DNA of 64,000 nucleotides, from positions 4,290,903-4,354,902 of the forward strand of contig NZ_CP017634.1 of NCBI RefSeq assembly GCF_002777255.1. Reading direction: 5' to 3'. Below the pieces are notes generated by a model. The model was not told the origin of the DNA, did no database searches, and saw only the letters and a list, made by a program, of their open reading frames with translations. This document shows, piece after piece, positions 1 to 8,601 of this stretch; the first letter of the stretch is position 1, and each line of letters opens with the position of its first letter. The DNA is from Candidatus Formimonas warabiya (GTDB lineage: Bacteria; Bacillota; Dehalobacteriia; Dehalobacteriales; Dehalobacteriaceae). Position numbers and translations under genes: made by a program.

Positions 1-618
1 AAGGGGGAATTTGCCGGCATCACCGGGAAGAGCGGCAGCGGGAAATCAACCATCTTCAAGTGCATCTACCGCACTTACGCCCCCCAAAAGGGCGCGATCC
101 GGTATCACTCCCTGAAATTCGGGCCCATTGATTTGGCGGAAGCAGGAGAAAGGGAGATGATTTATCTGAGAAAGCATGAGATTGGCTATGTCTCCCAGTT
201 CTTAAACGCCATGCCCCGGACCACGGCCCGGGAACTGGTGGGGCAGGCGGTTCTGGAGATGGGCTGCGACAGGGATTATGCGGAAAAAGAAGCCCAGACC
301 ATCCTGGCCCATTTTGAGCTGGCGCCGGATTTATGGGACAGTTATCCGGCCACCTTTTCCGGCGGGGAAAAACTGCGCCTGAATATCGCCCGGGCCATGG
401 TGAAGCGGCCCAGGCTGCTGCTCCTGGATGAACCCACGGCCAGTTTGGATGTGGCCGCAAAATGGAGAGTGCGCGCATTGATCGAACAATTGATGCGGGA
501 AGGGACGACGATGATGGGGATTTTTCATGACCTGGCCTTTATGGAAAATCTGTGCACCCGGAAATATACGGTGCAGGATGGTAGATTGTGGGAAACAAGC
601 GCATTAAGCATTTGTTAA
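1..618 (+). CDS. phnL: PhnL, C-P lyase-associated ABC-type ATPase (5' end outside window)
   Basis: The reading frame is open from the first base, so the N-terminus lies outside the window. Visible are a Walker A motif (GKSGSGKST, bases 28-54), the ABC signature in the form SGGEKLRLNIARAM, Walker B LLLLDEPTASLD and the switch histidine in GIFHDL. The signature wording and the position next to phnD, phnC, phnE and phnM are typical of PhnL, which with PhnGHIJ and PhnK belongs to the machinery that forms alpha-D-ribose 1-methylphosphonate 5-triphosphate. It is a cytoplasmic ATPase that is not itself a transporter subunit. The core C-P lyase genes phnG to phnK are presumably just upstream. PhnK is the main alternative, but the signature fits PhnL better. 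Confidence 0.85.
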   Translation, partial: KGEFAGITGKSGSGKSTIFKCIYRTYAPQKGAIRYHSLKFGPIDLAEAGEREMIYLRKHEIGYVSQFLNAMPRTTARELVGQAVLEMGCDRDYAEKEAQTILAHFELAPDLWDSYPATFSGGEKLRLNIARAMVKRPRLLLLDEPTASLDVAAKWRVRALIEQLMREGTTMMGIFHDLAFMENLCTRKYTVQDGRLWETSALSIC

Positions 619-761
619 GATTTATTCTCGTTAACCAAGTTTTTACAAAAATGCAATCCCCCCTTAATCCCGGATTGCTAAAATCTAAGTGCAACATCCT
701 ATGGTTTTAGCGGGTCGGTTTTCTAAATCCTGAATAATTAAAAAAATGGAGGAGAAGTACC

Positions 762-1808
762 GTGAAAAAAGTTTATTTACTTGCCCTGACCCTGATCCTT
801 GTGCTTGTGACAGCTGTGTTCGCAGGCTGTTCCACGCCAACGGCAGAATCAAATGCCTCTGTTCAAGAGCCGGATACCATTACCGTGGCCTGGCTGCCCA
901 ATCAAGCGGGAGATGATTTTAAGGATGCCCGAGCGGAAATCGACAAGGTAATTGAAAAAGCCACCGGAAAGAAAGTGGAAGACAAATTAACAACGGATTA
1001 TGCCATTACCATTGAAGCCCTTGCCAGCGGCACGGCCCAAATTGCCTGGGTAGGCGCGCAGCAGTATGTGGAGGCCCATGAAAAAAACAGTAAAGTGCTT
1101 CCCCTGGTCGTAAACAGCGGAGATTCAGGAGCTTTGGACGATGCCAAATATTACAGCCGGCTGGTAGTCAAGAAAGGCAATGAAGATCAGTACAAGAACG
1201 GCAGCGAATATGCTATCGATAAAATCGCCGGCAAGAAGATGTCCTTTGTTTCCAACAGCTCCACCTCAGGCTATAAAGTCCCTGCCGCCGCCATCGTTTC
1301 CTATTTCTCCGCCCAGGATCCCTGGAAGGGCCTGACTGCGGAAGACCTGCTGGAAGGGGGCAGCGATAAATTCTTCAGCCAGGTCCTCTTTGGCGGATCT
1401 CACCAGCTGTCCCTGGTCAACGTGATTTCGGATAAAGCGGATGTGGCCGCGGTGGATGATATCGATGTGGTCAGTTATGTGGATCTTACCGAAGGGAGCG
1501 ACAATACACCGGGTGCCGTATATACCGTGAAGCAGGATGCCACGGATCCCTTCAGCAAGTTTCCCGGCGCCCAGTACGTGGTGATCAAAGCCATGCCGGT
1601 GATGAACGGTCCTTTTATGGTCAATACGGAAGCCTTAAGCCAGGAAACCATTGATGCCGTCACCCAGGCCCTTACCTCCGACGAAGTAACCAATAATCCG
1701 AAGATTTTCTTGCCGGAAGACGCCGCTTATAAAGGAATGTTCAATCAGCCCCAGCGCTTCCTTACCGTGGAGGATGCCTGGTATAACCCGATCCGTGAGA
1801 TGAAGTAA
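762..1808 (+). CDS. phnD: PhnD, phosphonate-binding lipoprotein of ABC importer
   Basis: Extracellular solute-binding protein for phosphonates, 348 residues. The GTG start follows GGAGGAG at a good distance. Residues 1-22 form a lipoprotein signal ending in the lipobox VFAGC, so Cys23 should be lipidated and hold the protein on the outer face of the membrane. The body has the PhnD/phosphite-binding family pattern, including the run IAWVGAQQYVEA and the SNSSTSGYKVPAA segment that contributes to ligand binding in this family. It comes first in phnD-phnC-phnE-phnE and is separated from phnC by 123 bases holding a strong hairpin, an arrangement that usually favours higher expression of the binding protein. 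The exact ligand (phosphonate, aminoethylphosphonate or phosphite) cannot be read from sequence. Confidence 0.92.
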   Translation: MKKVYLLALTLILVLVTAVFAGCSTPTAESNASVQEPDTITVAWLPNQAGDDFKDARAEIDKVIEKATGKKVEDKLTTDYAITIEALASGTAQIAWVGAQQYVEAHEKNSKVLPLVVNSGDSGALDDAKYYSRLVVKKGNEDQYKNGSEYAIDKIAGKKMSFVSNSSTSGYKVPAAAIVSYFSAQDPWKGLTAEDLLEGGSDKFFSQVLFGGSHQLSLVNVISDKADVAAVDDIDVVSYVDLTEGSDNTPGAVYTVKQDATDPFSKFPGAQYVVIKAMPVMNGPFMVNTEALSQETIDAVTQALTSDEVTNNPKIFLPEDAAYKGMFNQPQRFLTVEDAWYNPIREMK

Positions 1809-1846
1809 ATCAGTTCGCAAAATCCGGAAGTTCAAAGGAGAGACGG

Positions 1847-1899
1847 CGGCATCAACCTGACAGGATCGTTTTTCGGCACAGGGAACCGGGTTGATGCCG
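1847..1899 (+). promoter_or_regulatory. phnD-phnC intercistronic hairpin
   Basis: An 11-bp perfect stem, CGGCATCAACC (1847-1857) with GGTTGATGCCG (1889-1899), closes a 31-base loop between phnD and phnC. No T-run follows. The likely role is protection of the phnD message or partial attenuation before phnC, giving excess binding protein over ATPase and permease. This is inference from position and structure. Confidence 0.55.
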
Positions 1900-1937
1900 G
1901 GCCGGCTCGGGAGAACAAAAAGCAAAGGAAGATGCGC

Positions 1938-2723
1938 ATGGCTTTGCTGGAATTAAAAAACGTGACCAAATACTATGGCAAAGAAACCTTGGCCCTGTCC
2001 AATATCAGCTTCTCTGTGGAGGCAGGGGAATTTGTTACTGTGATCGGTCCTTCCGGAGCAGGGAAGTCTACCCTGCTGCGCTGTATTAACCGGTTGATTG
2101 AGCCCAGCAGCGGCGAAATCACCTTTCATGGGGTGAACACCTTAAAACTGAGTCAAAATGAATTAAGAAAACTGAGAACACAGATCGGTATGATCTTTCA
2201 ACATTATAATCTGGTAGACCGGCTCACCGTGATTGAAAATGTGCTCCATGGAAGGCTTGGCTATAAATCGACTTTGGCAGGGGTTCTGGGCCGGTACAGC
2301 CAGGAGGAAAAAAACCGGGCTTTCCGGATCATTGAGATTTTAGGACTCCATGACCAGGTCTATAAAAGGTGCGACCAGTTAAGCGGCGGCCAAAAGCAAC
2401 GGGTGGGCATTGCCCGGGCCCTGGTGCAGAACCCGAAAATGATTTTATGCGACGAGCCCATTGCTTCCCTGGATCCCAATGCTTCCAAGATCATTATGGA
2501 CCATCTGAAAAGGATTTGCACGGAAATGAAGATTACGGTCATTGTCAACCTGCACCAGGTGCAGGTGGCCCTGAAATATACGGACCGCATCATCGGCATC
2601 AACAAGGGCCGCGTGGTTTTTGACGGCTCCCCGGAGGGCTTGACCTCCGAACAGATCCATGTCATTTATGGAACAGAGTCCGGTGATTTGATCACGGACT
2701 TAGGTGAAAAAAATGCAGGCTAA
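1938..2723 (+). CDS. phnC: PhnC, phosphonate ABC importer ATPase
   Basis: Cytoplasmic ATPase that drives phosphonate import. It shows Walker A GPSGAGKST (residues 37-45), a Q-loop in MIFQHYNLV, the signature LSGGQKQR, Walker B MILCDEPIASLD and the switch histidine in VNLHQV. An ATG six bases further upstream (1932) lies almost on top of the AAGGAAG ribosome site; the ATG at 1938 has a normal 7-base spacing and gives the usual MALLELKNV-type N-terminus, so it is preferred (261 residues). The last codons overlap the first permease gene by 11 bases, suggesting translational coupling. Confidence 0.93.
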   Translation: MALLELKNVTKYYGKETLALSNISFSVEAGEFVTVIGPSGAGKSTLLRCINRLIEPSSGEITFHGVNTLKLSQNELRKLRTQIGMIFQHYNLVDRLTVIENVLHGRLGYKSTLAGVLGRYSQEEKNRAFRIIEILGLHDQVYKRCDQLSGGQKQRVGIARALVQNPKMILCDEPIASLDPNASKIIMDHLKRICTEMKITVIVNLHQVQVALKYTDRIIGINKGRVVFDGSPEGLTSEQIHVIYGTESGDLITDLGEKNAG

Positions 2724-3498
2724 CATCTTTGCGAAAAGAAGGAGAGACAGTCTGGTCTTCTTTTCCTTGCTGATTGTGTTAACCGTAGGCTCGGTGCTGA
2801 TCACCCAGTACGATGTGGTGAAAGGCTTTACCAGCAGTATCAAAGCCATCGCATGGGGGCTTTCCAACTTTTATCCCACCCCGGAGTCATTCAAGAAACT
2901 GCCCGATATGCTGATCAAATTGCGGGAAACCGTCCTCATGTCCATTGCCGCCACCAACATCGCTGCGATCTTTGCTTTATTCATGGCCCTCTCCGGCTCC
3001 CGGACCACCAGAATCAACAGTGCCTTCAGCATCATCAGCCGGGGCATCGCTTCTCTTTTTCGCAACATTCCTTTGGTGGCCTGGGCCATGGTTTTGATGC
3101 TGGCCTTCAGCCAGAGCCCCTTGACCGGTTACCTGGCCCTGTTTTGCGGCTCCTTTGGCTTTCTCACCCGGGCCTTCATGGAAACCATTGATGAAGTGGG
3201 GAGCAATGCCGTCGAAGCTTTGCAGGCGACCGGAGCGGGCTACTTCCACATCGTATTTCAGGCTGTGCTCCCCTCCAGCATGCCTCAGATGATCAGCTGG
3301 CTCTTGTATATGATTGAGACCAATATCCGGGATGCTACCCTGGTGGGCATGCTCACCGGGACGGGGATCGGTTTTTCCTTTGAATTGTATTACACCGGCT
3401 TAAATTATCATGCCGCCAGCCTGGTGGTGCTGCTGATTGTGATTACGGTACTGGTGATTGAGTCTCTATCAAATTGGATCAGAAGGGTGATTTTGTGA
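2713..3498 (+). CDS. phnE: PhnE, phosphonate ABC importer permease (first copy)
   Basis: Inner-membrane permease of the phosphonate importer, about 261 residues. It has a hydrophobic helix near residues 15-35 and several more through the binding-protein-dependent transport domain. The EAA-type loop that contacts PhnC is visible as EALQATGAGYFHIVFQAVLP. A GTG at 2704 is also in frame, but the ATG at 2713 sits 7 bases after TTAGGTG and is preferred. It ends in an ATGA overlap with the second permease. The two PhnE proteins probably form the heterodimeric channel, as in other organisms with a split phnE pair. Confidence 0.9.
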   Translation: MQANIFAKRRRDSLVFFSLLIVLTVGSVLITQYDVVKGFTSSIKAIAWGLSNFYPTPESFKKLPDMLIKLRETVLMSIAATNIAAIFALFMALSGSRTTRINSAFSIISRGIASLFRNIPLVAWAMVLMLAFSQSPLTGYLALFCGSFGFLTRAFMETIDEVGSNAVEALQATGAGYFHIVFQAVLPSSMPQMISWLLYMIETNIRDATLVGMLTGTGIGFSFELYYTGLNYHAASLVVLLIVITVLVIESLSNWIRRVIL

Positions 3499-4367
3499 TG
3501 GAATTAAATGAATCCGTGAAAGGCTTTGCCCAATTGGGCGGTGATGAGATCAAAGTGAATGGGTACGCCGGAGTGATTAAACCGTTGAACAGGGCTACTC
3601 TGGCAATTTGGATCATCCTGCCCGTTCTGGCGGTGTTAACGGTTTATGCCCTCGTCACCATGGAGGATCAGAGCGTGAATGTGGTTCAGGGCTTTGCCGA
3701 TACTTTCGCCAATTTTAAGACCATGTTTCTCCATCCCTTTTCCCACCGTTTTAGTTTGTGGGAAGCTTTCTACCAAGTTTTAATTACCTTAGGGTTAGCC
3801 TTTTTAACCACCTTGATGGGGAGCATCATTGCCTTGTTTTTGGGCCTGCTCGCTGCCCAGAACCTGGCGGCGAAAGAGATCACGACCATTATTAAAGGAT
3901 TTGTCGCTTTGATCCGGGCGGTGCCCACAGTTTTATGGGTGCTGATTTTTGCCGTGGCGGCAGGCCTGGGCAGCGCGGCGGCCGTAATCGGCATGACCTT
4001 TCATTCCGTCAGCTATTTGACGAAGGCCTATTCCGAGTCTTTTGAAGACCTGGACAAAAGTGTGATCGAAGCCTTAAAGGCCAGCGGGGCCAACTGGTGG
4101 CAGATTGTTTTTCAGGCTGTGCTCCCCTCCTCCATGACCTACCTGCTCTCCTGGACCTTTCTGCGCTTCGAGATGAATTTTGCCAATGCCGTGGCCATGG
4201 GAGCGGCAGCCGGAGCAGCCGGCATCGGTTTCGATTTGTTTATGGCCAGCGGCTTTTATTTTGACCTCCGGGAAGTAGGACTGATTACCTATTATATCCT
4301 GGCTTTCGCCATTATCCTGGAAACCTTTTCGACCAGGTTGAAGGGAAAGCTCCAGAAAAACGCATAA
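3498..4367 (+). CDS. phnE: PhnE, phosphonate ABC importer permease (second copy)
   Basis: Second permease, 289 residues. The start at 3498 shares bases with the preceding stop (TGATG) and follows AGAAGGG; an in-frame extension upstream has no better ribosome site. After a roughly 35-residue cytoplasmic head there are about six membrane helices, with the coupling loop EALKASGANWWQIVFQAVLP nearly identical to that of the first copy, showing that both dock on the same ATPase PhnC. After the stop, bases 4368-4388 form a GC-rich stem (GCCCGGG/CCCGGGG) without a T-run; phnM follows 66 bases later, so the operon probably continues. Confidence 0.9.
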   Translation: MELNESVKGFAQLGGDEIKVNGYAGVIKPLNRATLAIWIILPVLAVLTVYALVTMEDQSVNVVQGFADTFANFKTMFLHPFSHRFSLWEAFYQVLITLGLAFLTTLMGSIIALFLGLLAAQNLAAKEITTIIKGFVALIRAVPTVLWVLIFAVAAGLGSAAAVIGMTFHSVSYLTKAYSESFEDLDKSVIEALKASGANWWQIVFQAVLPSSMTYLLSWTFLRFEMNFANAVAMGAAAGAAGIGFDLFMASGFYFDLREVGLITYYILAFAIILETFSTRLKGKLQKNA

Positions 4368-4433
4368 GCCCGGGTTTTACCCCGGGGCGCTTCCCACCTG
4401 GATAATTTATGGAATCTGAAGGAGCATAATCGG

Positions 4434-5639
4434 ATGAGCGCAAAAAAGACATGTATCGATCATGGGCAGATTGTTTTGCCGGATAAAATTGTCCGGGGCT
4501 TTCTGCTCATTGAGGGAAACCGGATTGCGGAGATCGGGGAAAATGATGGTGCAAGGATGAAAAAGGACCCCGGCGTATGGTATATCGATGCGGAAGACGG
4601 CTATGTCATGCCCGGAATCATCGATATCCACAGTGATGCCTTGGAGAAAGAGATCCAGCCAAGGCCCAATATCTTCTTTCCTATTGATATGGCTTTCTAT
4701 GGGCTGGAGAAGAAGCTTTCTGCCAGCGGCATTACCACCATGTATCATTCCCTTTCTTTGAGCGATGACTGGGGGGTGCGGAACAAGGATCTGGTGCTGG
4801 GCATGATCAAAAGCATTCATTCCCTAAAAAATATGCGGTCCATGATTCATCATAAGATCCACCTGCGCTATGAATTAACGTACCTGTCCGGCATGACCGA
4901 GCTGGAAGCCCTGATCGATGAGGAGAGCATTGACTATCTGTCCTATATGGACCATACCCCCGGCCAGGGTCAGTATCAGGATGCCGAAACATTGAAGAAC
5001 TATATGATGCAATCCTATGGTAGAATGAAAGAGGATGTGGAAGGTTTTTTGGACAGAACTGCGGAGAGCCGGGCCCTGATCGATTGGCCCCGGCTGATGG
5101 ACCTGGCGAAACGCGCCAAATCCAAGGGGGTCAGATTAGCCTTCCATGATGATGACAGAAATGAAAAAATCGACATGCTGCTGGCCTGCCAGGGTGTGGT
5201 CAGTGAATTCCCCATCAACATGGAAACCGCCCTTTATGCCAAATCGAAAGGGGTTTCGGTCTGCGTAGGCGCCCCCAATATTGTCCGGGGCCAGTCCCAC
5301 AACAATAATCTGAAGGCGCTGGATGCCATTGCGCAGCATGCGGCGGACATCATCTGTTCCGATTATTTGCCCGGCGCCATGCTGCCGGCTCTCTTCCGCC
5401 TTACCTGGGCAGGGATTGAACTCACGGAAGCCGTGAGGATGGTAACGGCTAATCCGGCAAAAGCATTAGGGATCGACGGCGAGGTAGGCACCATCGAGGT
5501 GGGAAAAATCGCCGATATAATCATCGTGGAGGAACATCAGGACTATCCGGTCCTGCGCAAAACCCTGGTGGAAGGAAAGGCCGTTTATCAGGGGGATTTT
5601 AAGGTATCAAACAGGGAAAGAGTGGAGCAGCTATGTTGA
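4434..5639 (+). CDS. phnM: PhnM, ribose 1-methylphosphonate 5-triphosphate diphosphatase
   Basis: Amidohydrolase-superfamily enzyme of the C-P lyase pathway, 401 residues, usual length for PhnM. It removes pyrophosphate from alpha-D-ribose 1-methylphosphonate 5-triphosphate to give the 5-phosphate used by PhnJ. Metal-site elements visible are GIIDIHSDALE near residues 60-70, LAFHDDD near residue 240 and ICSDYLPGAML near residue 305. The ATG follows AAGGAGCATAATCGG. Its last 7 bases overlap the acetyltransferase gene, so the two are cotranslated. Presence of phnM with phnL implies a working C-P lyase pathway, with the remaining core genes upstream of the window. Confidence 0.93.
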   Translation: MSAKKTCIDHGQIVLPDKIVRGFLLIEGNRIAEIGENDGARMKKDPGVWYIDAEDGYVMPGIIDIHSDALEKEIQPRPNIFFPIDMAFYGLEKKLSASGITTMYHSLSLSDDWGVRNKDLVLGMIKSIHSLKNMRSMIHHKIHLRYELTYLSGMTELEALIDEESIDYLSYMDHTPGQGQYQDAETLKNYMMQSYGRMKEDVEGFLDRTAESRALIDWPRLMDLAKRAKSKGVRLAFHDDDRNEKIDMLLACQGVVSEFPINMETALYAKSKGVSVCVGAPNIVRGQSHNNNLKALDAIAQHAADIICSDYLPGAMLPALFRLTWAGIELTEAVRMVTANPAKALGIDGEVGTIEVGKIADIIIVEEHQDYPVLRKTLVEGKAVYQGDFKVSNRERVEQLC

Positions 5640-6076
5640 TCAGGGAAGCCCGGGAGGCCGACATCCCGAAGATTCTGGAATTATATCAGGCCCTGGACGG
5701 GGAAGAAGAGCTGAGACCGGCCCAGGCCCTGGAAATATGGCATAAAACATTGCAGTGGCCCTATCATAAAATTTTTGTCGCGGAAGAGGAAGCAGCGCTG
5801 ATCGGCACCTGTCAGCTGGCAATTTTCGAGAACCTGAGCCATCACGGGGCAAGGGTGGCCCTGGCGGAGAGTATGGTTGTGCATCCGGAATGGAGAAACC
5901 GCGGCGTGGGCACTGAGATCATGAAATTTATTATGGAACGGGCGCGGGAGGAAAAATGCTATAAATTAATGCTGTCCAGCAATCAAAAGCGGGTGGATGC
6001 CCACCGATTTTATGGAAAGCTGGGTTTTCAGCAGCACGGCATCAGTTTTCTCGTTGAGGTTGGTCCCCATGATTGA
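5633..6076 (+). CDS. GNAT N-acetyltransferase in phosphonate operon
   Basis: 147-residue single-domain GNAT acetyltransferase. The acetyl-CoA pyrophosphate-binding motif appears as HPEWRNRGVGTEIM (about residues 82-95), followed by the C-terminal HRFYGKLGF element common to the family. It overlaps phnM by 7 bases and the next gene by 8 bases, so it is embedded in the phosphonate operon. By position it resembles PhnO, which acetylates aminoalkylphosphonates before C-P cleavage, but the sequence does not prove the substrate and other small-molecule acetylation is possible. Confidence 0.75.
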   Translation: MLIREAREADIPKILELYQALDGEEELRPAQALEIWHKTLQWPYHKIFVAEEEAALIGTCQLAIFENLSHHGARVALAESMVVHPEWRNRGVGTEIMKFIMERAREEKCYKLMLSSNQKRVDAHRFYGKLGFQQHGISFLVEVGPHD

Positions 6077-6914
6077 TTTGCATGTGCATACCAAGGTATC
6101 GGATAATTCTCTCAGCACCGGTGAAGTGATCCTCCAGGCCCGGGAAAAGGGCATTACCCACATCGCCATTACGGATCATGATACCACCAAAGGCATCGGA
6201 GAAGCCATGGAGCTGGGGAAACAAATGGGGGTGGGGATCATCCCCGGCATTGAAATCTCGGCCTATGATTTTTTACGGCATAAAAGGGCCCATATCCTGG
6301 GTTATTATGTGGAGCCGGGGCATCCCTCTTTAGAGAGGCTCTGTATTCCTCTTACGCAGAGCCGGAACCAGGCATCCTATCAAATGGTGGGCAAGGTGAT
6401 GGCGGCAGGATATGCCATCACCTGGGAGGGTGTTCTAAAATATGGGGGAGGTACGGGCGTCTATAAGCAGCATATCATGCATGCTTTGCTGGATCAGGGC
6501 TATTGCGACAGCATTTACGGCGACCTGTACAAAAAGCTTTTCGGCAGAGGGGACAACGGGGAACCCCGGGGAATTGCCTATGTCCCTTTGGTATATATTG
6601 ACGCCCGGGCAGCAATTCGCGCGGTACGAGAAGCGGGGGGCATTCCGGTTCTGGCCCATCCGGGTCAGTTCGCCAATTTTGATGCTGTTGATGAATGGGT
6701 AACATTAGGGCTTGGGGGAATCGAAGTTTTTCATCCCAGCCATTATGCCCATGATTGCATGAGGGCCCGGGACTATGCCGGAAGACACCACCTGATCATC
6801 ACCGGAGGATCCGATTTCCACGGTGCGTATAGCGAGATGCCGTTAGAATTGGGTTGTCCGGAACTAGGCGAAGAATGTATCACGGCTCTGGCAGCTCTGA
6901 AACAAACAAGATGA
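6069..6914 (+). CDS. PHP-domain phosphoesterase, probable PhnPP (ribosyl cyclic phosphate hydrolase)
   Basis: PHP-family metal-dependent phosphoesterase, 281 residues. Metal ligands are visible as DLHVHTKVSD (residues 3-12), ITDHDTT near residue 37, an internal HKRAH, PVLAHPGQ near residue 200 and the final GGSDFHG. The start at 6069 gives the family-typical MIDLHVHT; longer in-frame extensions run into the acetyltransferase gene. C-P lyase releases 5-phosphoribosyl 1,2-cyclic phosphate; a PHP enzyme from Eggerthella lenta (PhnPP) opens this and removes the second phosphate. No PhnP-type metallo-beta-lactamase is present here, so this protein is the best candidate for that step. The specific role is inferred from context. 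Confidence 0.75.
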   Translation: MIDLHVHTKVSDNSLSTGEVILQAREKGITHIAITDHDTTKGIGEAMELGKQMGVGIIPGIEISAYDFLRHKRAHILGYYVEPGHPSLERLCIPLTQSRNQASYQMVGKVMAAGYAITWEGVLKYGGGTGVYKQHIMHALLDQGYCDSIYGDLYKKLFGRGDNGEPRGIAYVPLVYIDARAAIRAVREAGGIPVLAHPGQFANFDAVDEWVTLGLGGIEVFHPSHYAHDCMRARDYAGRHHLIITGGSDFHGAYSEMPLELGCPELGEECITALAALKQTR

Positions 6915-6933
6915 TTTCAAGAGGAATCGGATC

Positions 6934-7704
6934 ATGGAAATGAATTATGAGGATTATTGCCGGCATGCAGATCAGATGGTTGAGGAGAAGTTTATTTGTA
7001 CCGCAGCCGGTGAGCTTGGTCCTTTAGGGAAATTCCATAAGAGGGAAGATGGGGCCTGGGAGCCGGTGCCTTATGCCGGCTATTCCATCATCACGCCCAC
7101 TTTTTTGGAAGACCGGGCAAACGCCTCTTTTTATCAGGCGCTTTGTCCGATGCAGGCAGCATTCCGGCACATGATTTCTTCTGTGGAAGTGGTGGAGGCA
7201 CCCCTTGGAGCCCTACATATGACGGTAGCCCGGTTAATTTCTGGAGACGTGTTTGTGCGCCGGCTCAAAGACTCCCGGGAAGAAGAATTGCTTCTTGCCC
7301 TGAACAGGTTGTTTTCAGCACGAATGAGTACCGGGCCTTTAATGTATCAGGTTAAGGGCTGGTCTTTTTTTCCTCAGGGTGTCCTTGCCGCGGTGGTATC
7401 GCCGCTAACCAGGGCGGATTTTGGCCCTTTGTTAGCATTCCGGGATGGGGTCTATGCGGACAAAGCATTATGTGACCTGGGTGTGGAGCGAAAACGCGGT
7501 TTTGACGGCCACATCAGCTTATACTACATTGAGGAGCACCTGCCCCCGGCCCAGAAAAAAATCCTGGCGGATGCGGTAAGGGAGATCAACAAAAAATTTT
7601 TTGCGCATCCCCTGCCCTTTCACGTGACACGGGCAGAAGTGCGAAGATTTCATGATTTTACGGGCTATTGCCGTTCCGCGGCATGGCCTGCCTATGTATT
7701 CTAG
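6934..7704 (+). CDS. DUF1868-like 2H phosphoesterase in phosphonate operon
   Basis: 256 residues, resembling the DUF1868 family of 2H (LigT-like) phosphoesterases. The family block around PYAGYSIITPTFLEDRANAS (about residues 46-66) is present, and the two catalytic motifs appear as LHMTV (near residue 94) and HISLY (near residue 194), matching the HxT/S pattern of 2H enzymes. These enzymes act on cyclic phosphodiesters or related esters. The gene lies between the PHP phosphoesterase and the inositol-phosphatase-like gene with normal spacing and an AGAGGA ribosome site. A role in handling the cyclic phosphate by-product of C-P lyase, parallel to the 2H protein DUF1045 of proteobacterial phn operons, is an inference. 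Confidence 0.7.
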   Translation: MEMNYEDYCRHADQMVEEKFICTAAGELGPLGKFHKREDGAWEPVPYAGYSIITPTFLEDRANASFYQALCPMQAAFRHMISSVEVVEAPLGALHMTVARLISGDVFVRRLKDSREEELLLALNRLFSARMSTGPLMYQVKGWSFFPQGVLAAVVSPLTRADFGPLLAFRDGVYADKALCDLGVERKRGFDGHISLYYIEEHLPPAQKKILADAVREINKKFFAHPLPFHVTRAEVRRFHDFTGYCRSAAWPAYVF

Positions 7705-7733
7705 CGTTTCTGCGCTAGGAGGGATCGAAAAAA

Positions 7734-8582
7734 ATGACGGATGCAGAAAAAGAAATTTTTGGCTACGCCAGTTCTTTGATCGGGTCTGCCGGGTTAAAGC
7801 TAAAAAAAGAACGTACCCGTTCCGTGATCAACGTAAGAGAAAAGACCTCGCCCATGGATTTAGTGACGGATCATGATCTGGCCGTAGAAAAATATTTAGT
7901 AGCGTCTATTCTGGGGAAATACCCGGGCCACAGCATTATTTCCGAGGAAAGCCCCGCCAGGATGGGGGCGGGCGCTGGGGGTTATACCTGGATCATTGAC
8001 CCCATTGACGGTACGGTAAACTACTATCGTTTCGGCAGAAACTATGCGATTTCCTTAGCCTTGTACAAGAAAGAGGAGCCTGTTTTCGGCCTGATTTATG
8101 ATGTGGCCGATGCACAGATCTTCAGCGCCGGTGATGGGGAAGGGGCCTTCTTGAATGGAAGCCCTTTGCCTGAACCGCCTGATGACCGGTCAGGGCTGAA
8201 GCAGTCGGTGGTGGCCCTTAGTTTTCGCACCATGCAGGAATTGGTCGGATTAGGGATGGATGTTTTGGGGTTGTTATCCCGGGTGCAGGCGCACCGGTAT
8301 TTAGGCTGCGCCTCTTTGGAACTGTGTAAGGTTGCCAACGGGGAGTACGATTTGTTTATTTCCTCCAATGTTTATGAATGGGATGTGGCGGCCGCCAGGA
8401 TCTTTCTGGAGCAGCGGGGCGGCTATTTGCTGTGCGGAAACCATGATGCCGGCTGCGCATATCCCGGCAGGCTTCTGGTGGCGGCGTTTCGCTCCCTGCC
8501 GGTGTGGGAGGAAGCTTTCCGGCTCTTCCCCCGGTGCCTGAGAGATAAATTTGCTGCTCCGGTTTGCCTTGCACCTGATTAA
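7734..8582 (+). CDS. inositol monophosphatase-family phosphatase
   Basis: 282-residue lithium-sensitive-type phosphatase fold. Metal-binding motifs are ISEES (near residue 73), DPIDGTVNY (near residue 91) and EWDVAAAR near residue 220, all intact. It follows AGGAGGG at good spacing and ends the closely packed block of phosphate-releasing enzymes. Family members dephosphorylate inositol phosphates, 3'-phosphoadenosine phosphates or sugar phosphates; here a ribose-phosphate intermediate of phosphonate breakdown is a reasonable guess, but not shown by the sequence. A 260-base gap with strong hairpins separates it from phnX. Confidence 0.8.
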   Translation: MTDAEKEIFGYASSLIGSAGLKLKKERTRSVINVREKTSPMDLVTDHDLAVEKYLVASILGKYPGHSIISEESPARMGAGAGGYTWIIDPIDGTVNYYRFGRNYAISLALYKKEEPVFGLIYDVADAQIFSAGDGEGAFLNGSPLPEPPDDRSGLKQSVVALSFRTMQELVGLGMDVLGLLSRVQAHRYLGCASLELCKVANGEYDLFISSNVYEWDVAAARIFLEQRGGYLLCGNHDAGCAYPGRLLVAAFRSLPVWEEAFRLFPRCLRDKFAAPVCLAPD

Positions 8583-8601
8583 CTTGGCTTACTCTGTATT
8601 C

